This document shows positions 61,985 to 64,000 of a stretch of 64,000 nucleotides of DNA, one piece after another. Source of the DNA: CAVQBP01 sp963782475 (GTDB taxonomy: Bacteria; Bacteroidota; Ignavibacteria; Ignavibacteriales; Ignavibacteriaceae); assembly GCA_963782475.1 (NCBI GenBank), contig CAWAJW010000016.1, forward strand, positions 1-64,000, read 5' to 3'. A program made the position numbers and the translations under genes. Under the pieces are notes generated by a model that was not told where the DNA came from, ran no database searches, and saw only the letters and a list, made by a program, of their open reading frames with translations. Each line of letters opens with the position of its first letter. Within the stretch, counting starts at the first letter, position 1.

Positions 61985-62302
61985 ATGTTCTTTTTGATGA
62001 AATATTTAAAAGATAACGTTTGGGTTTCTTTATTTTCGGCAGTGGCAGCTTCTTTTAGCACTGGTATAATTGTTTTTATTTTTATCGGACATGTAACCAA
62101 ATTGCTGTGCTTGGCAATTTATCCTTTAGTTTTTTTATTGCTATTTAAATTTCAAAAAGGGATTAAGTCTTACTTGATATTTAATTTTGCTGATCATTGC
62201 AATTCATTTTTTATTCGAACCTTTTCATGCCCAAATTATTTTTTATACATTTTTTTCAGTCGGTATTTATTTCGTTTATTTCTTAATTCATTATCTTTAT
62301 AA
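61985..62302 (+). CDS. YfhO-like membrane fragment
   Basis: A 105-residue frame with three to four membrane segments (WVSLFSAVAASFSTGIIVFI, HVTKLLCLAIYPLVFLLL). It belongs to the broken YfhO-like gene and has no start or end of its own. Confidence 0.55.
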   Translation: MFFLMKYLKDNVWVSLFSAVAASFSTGIIVFIFIGHVTKLLCLAIYPLVFLLLFKFQKGIKSYLIFNFADHCNSFFIRTFSCPNYFLYIFFSRYLFRLFLNSLSL

Positions 62303-62529
62303 AAAAAGATTATATCCAATTTAAACAGAATTTTAAAATCTGTAGGGATTTTTGTAATTGCTGTTGTTATTGCACTTTTAATGAGATATGATAAATAATG
62401 CAGACCTACGAATATACTCCTTATTCAACTCGCGGTGCTAAGAGCGTGCTAGAAGAAAGTAAAGTCTCAAAAATCCGAATCAGATTATTATAAATATCAA
62501 CAGACTGGTCTTTTTCTCCTGGTGAAATT

Positions 62530-62928
62530 TTGACATTTATTGTTCCTTCATATTTTGGTTTTGGAAATTCAATTTATAATGGTCCATTTACAAAAAATCA
62601 AGATGTAAAAGTAAATACATATTTTGGTCAAATGCCTTTTGTAGATGTTGCGGTAGGTTATATGGGAATTATTGTTTTGTTCTTGCTCTTTTCGGAATTT
62701 TTACAAGCTGGAAAAATCCTTTTGTACAGTTTCTTAACAATTTTATCTGAGATCGCTTTAATTATTTCATTTGGAAAAAATTTCCCTGTTCTTTTTGATT
62801 TAATGTTTTATTACTTTCCCTTCTTTAATAAATTCAGAGTGCCTTCAATGATTTTTGTACTTGTCCAGTTAAGTTTTCCTAGTCTTAGCCGGATTTGGAC
62901 TAATGAGAATTATTTCATTAAGGAATGA
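62530..62928 (+). CDS. YfhO-like membrane fragment
   Basis: A 132-residue frame: FIVPSYFGFGNSIYNGPFT, QMPFVDVAVGYMGIIVLFLL, then IISFGKNFPVLFDLMFYYFP and FFNKFRVPSMIFVLVQLSF. The FNKFR-PSM sequence is the conserved YfhO signature. It is part of the same broken gene. Confidence 0.65.
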   Translation: MTFIVPSYFGFGNSIYNGPFTKNQDVKVNTYFGQMPFVDVAVGYMGIIVLFLLFSEFLQAGKILLYSFLTILSEIALIISFGKNFPVLFDLMFYYFPFFNKFRVPSMIFVLVQLSFPSLSRIWTNENYFIKE

Positions 62929-63214
62929 AAATAATGATAAATTAAAAAAAGTCTGATAAAGAATTTAGCCATTAGGTTCTTTAGCAGTTTTTATTCTCTC
63001 TTTATTATTGAATAGTGCAATAGCAGGATTGGTTTACGTTCAAGGATTAACGATTATGCTGCATCAATCCAGCAGAACCAGCCAAGGCTGGCTCAGCAAT
63101 TTAATGCTCTTGCTGGATATGCTTCCGGAATGTTTTCCGGTGATCTCTTTTTGCATTTGCTTTTCTATCGTTAACATTTTGGGCCGCAGTATGGTTATAT
63201 AAATTTGAAAATCA

Positions 63215-63712
63215 GTGGAGATTTCCTTATTATTAATTATTATTCTTTTAACAGTAATTGATCTTTGGAGAATTGATGCAAGGGGAGAAGATTATATTAA
63301 TAATCCTGATTTGAAAAAGCTTTACACTCAACCCGAATATGTAACTGCAATTAAAAATCAAGGAGATAAAGAACCTTTTAGAATATTAAATCTTAAGCAG
63401 GATGGTTCTTACGGAGCTTTTAACAATAACGCAAATTTCAATGCATATTTTCTTTTAGAGGATTTTTACGGCTACTCTGCTATTAAACCTCGTGGATTAC
63501 AGGATATAATTGATGTGGTAGGTCCTGCAAATCCCACATTATGGAGGATGTTAAATGTTAAATATATAGTTACAGACAAACCGGTTAATCTTCCAGGATT
63601 TTCTTTAATAAATAAATCAGATAAAAGCATTGTTTATAGAGATGAAGATGCCTTACCGAGAATATATTTTGTGGATAGCGTAAAAACAGAAACAAGGAAT
63701 GAGCTTTATTAA
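63215..63712 (+). CDS. YfhO-like extracytoplasmic fragment
   Basis: A 165-residue frame from a membrane end (LLLIIILLTVIDLWRIDARG) into a periplasmic domain (FRILNLKQDGSYGAFNNNAN, LRGLQDIIDV-like RGLQDIIDVVGPANPTLWRM, LNVKYIVTDKPVN, DALPRIYFVDSVKT) typical of YfhO C-terminal regions. It belongs to the gene that continues past the window edge. Confidence 0.68.
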   Translation: MEISLLLIIILLTVIDLWRIDARGEDYINNPDLKKLYTQPEYVTAIKNQGDKEPFRILNLKQDGSYGAFNNNANFNAYFLLEDFYGYSAIKPRGLQDIIDVVGPANPTLWRMLNVKYIVTDKPVNLPGFSLINKSDKSIVYRDEDALPRIYFVDSVKTETRNELY

Positions 63713-64000
63713 ATAAAATAAAAAATTCATCATTCGATCCTAAAAATATTGTTTTTACAGGTGAAAAGTTAATGTTGATCCAGTGGATTCAACCGTTTAT
63801 GCAAAAATAGTTGAATATAAAGATGAGCTTATTAAAAGTCGATGCCAAATGCTTCCGGCAACAATTTTTTATTTTTAGGCAATACATATATACCCTATGG
63901 ATGGAAAGCAAAAATTGATGGTAACACCAACAAAAATATATAAAGCCGATTATGGCTTTATGGGTATAGTAGTTCCCAAAGGCAAGCATATAGATAGAGT

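Larger units (their letters stand above)
61565..64000 (+). pseudogene. YfhO-like membrane protein gene, heavily frameshifted and running off the window
   Basis: From ATG 61565 (SKTNRRTKTQKKMLQETFFS, then a membrane segment ending APMFFGG) to the end, pieces in all three frames match one YfhO-family protein: an SFQN then LWNPYIFCGMPSAMSLGPD-type periplasmic loop (~61810-61860), a string of membrane segments (61985-62928), DYAASIQQNQPRLAQQ and LFLHLLF (~63050-63170), the loop DLWRIDARGEDYIN to KSIVYRDEDALPRIYFVDS (63215-63712), and GWKAKID and GIVVPKGKH near 63910-63990. At least eight indels would have to be corrected. YfhO proteins are large membrane glycosyltransferase-like proteins of unproven donor. 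Broken by error or decay, the 3' end lies beyond 64000. Confidence 0.72.

Noticed and set aside
63008..63202. Separate small protein in the 63 kb region
   Set aside because: Another frame here encodes DYAASIQQNQPRLAQQ, the expected YfhO-like sequence, so this frame is a shadow.
63789..63989. Minus-strand 66-residue ORF
   Set aside because: Antisense to the YfhO-like C-terminal region (GWKAKID ... PKGKH); no family match or ribosome site.

Overview
The window looks like chromosomal DNA from a member of the Ignavibacteria or a close relative in the Bacteroidota/Chlorobiota group. It is A+T-rich. Several secreted proteins carry type IX secretion (T9SS) C-terminal sorting domains with the SQNFPNPFNPAT / EQNYPNPFNPST signature, and a PorV/PorQ-type outer-membrane protein and a TonB-dependent receptor are present. 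Many genes still have clear Shine-Dalgarno sequences (tkt, tal, gnd, gpmA, brxA), which the strict Bacteroidetes pattern usually lacks. Lineage is inferred from gene content only.

Layout. (1) 1-4.3 kb: the end of a surface-polysaccharide cluster on the minus strand (GT2 glycosyltransferase, frameshifted glf, Wzx-type flippase). Its spacers hold a ~197-bp duplicated repeat and a family of 17-nt palindromes. (2) 4.3-13.1 kb: a plus-strand tetrapyrrole cluster, hemX-hemA-hemC-[TetR::hemD]-hemE-hemG-hemB. The uroporphyrinogen-III synthase is fused in frame to a TetR-type regulator. A decayed four-helix-bundle gene lies between hemG and hemB. (3) 13.4-20.1 kb: three secreted proteins: one of 1000 aa with a lytic-transglycosylase-like C-terminus, one with 74-residue tandem repeats that is frameshifted, and one with a T9SS sorting domain. 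(4) 20.1-29.7 kb, minus strand: pentose-phosphate genes tkt, tal/pgi (a bifunctional gene split by one frameshift), a HAD hydrolase, gndA and zwf, followed by a disulfide oxidoreductase. (5) 29.9-36.4 kb, minus strand: isochorismatase-like hydrolase, HPF-cold-shock fusion, ftsH, a PEP-synthase remnant, PRC-barrel protein, Fpg/Nei glycosylase and gpmA. (6) 36.6-50.4 kb, plus strand: a probable peptide or cyanophycin-use locus (M20 peptidase, secreted cyanophycinase, YfcC-type transporter, T9SS protein, RpiR-type regulator, TonB receptor, large secreted protein, PorV-like protein, M14 carboxypeptidase). Its first gene has two TGTAA-N6-TTACA palindromes over its promoter and start codon. (7) 50.4-57.8 kb, minus strand: sufBCDSU-DUF59, bacilliredoxin, a VOC protein and an Rrf2 regulator with three cysteines. 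(8) 58-64 kb, plus strand: a second polysaccharide/membrane-glycan cluster (GT2, GT9, GT4, YfhO-like membrane protein) in which every gene is broken by indels.

The best candidates for something new are the TetR-HemD fusion, the 7-3-7 palindrome family whose arms co-vary around a fixed core, the dual operator ahead of the cyanophycinase/TonB locus, and the 74-residue repeat protein. Indels are frequent, especially at 58.8-64 kb, so several broken genes may reflect sequence quality rather than biology.
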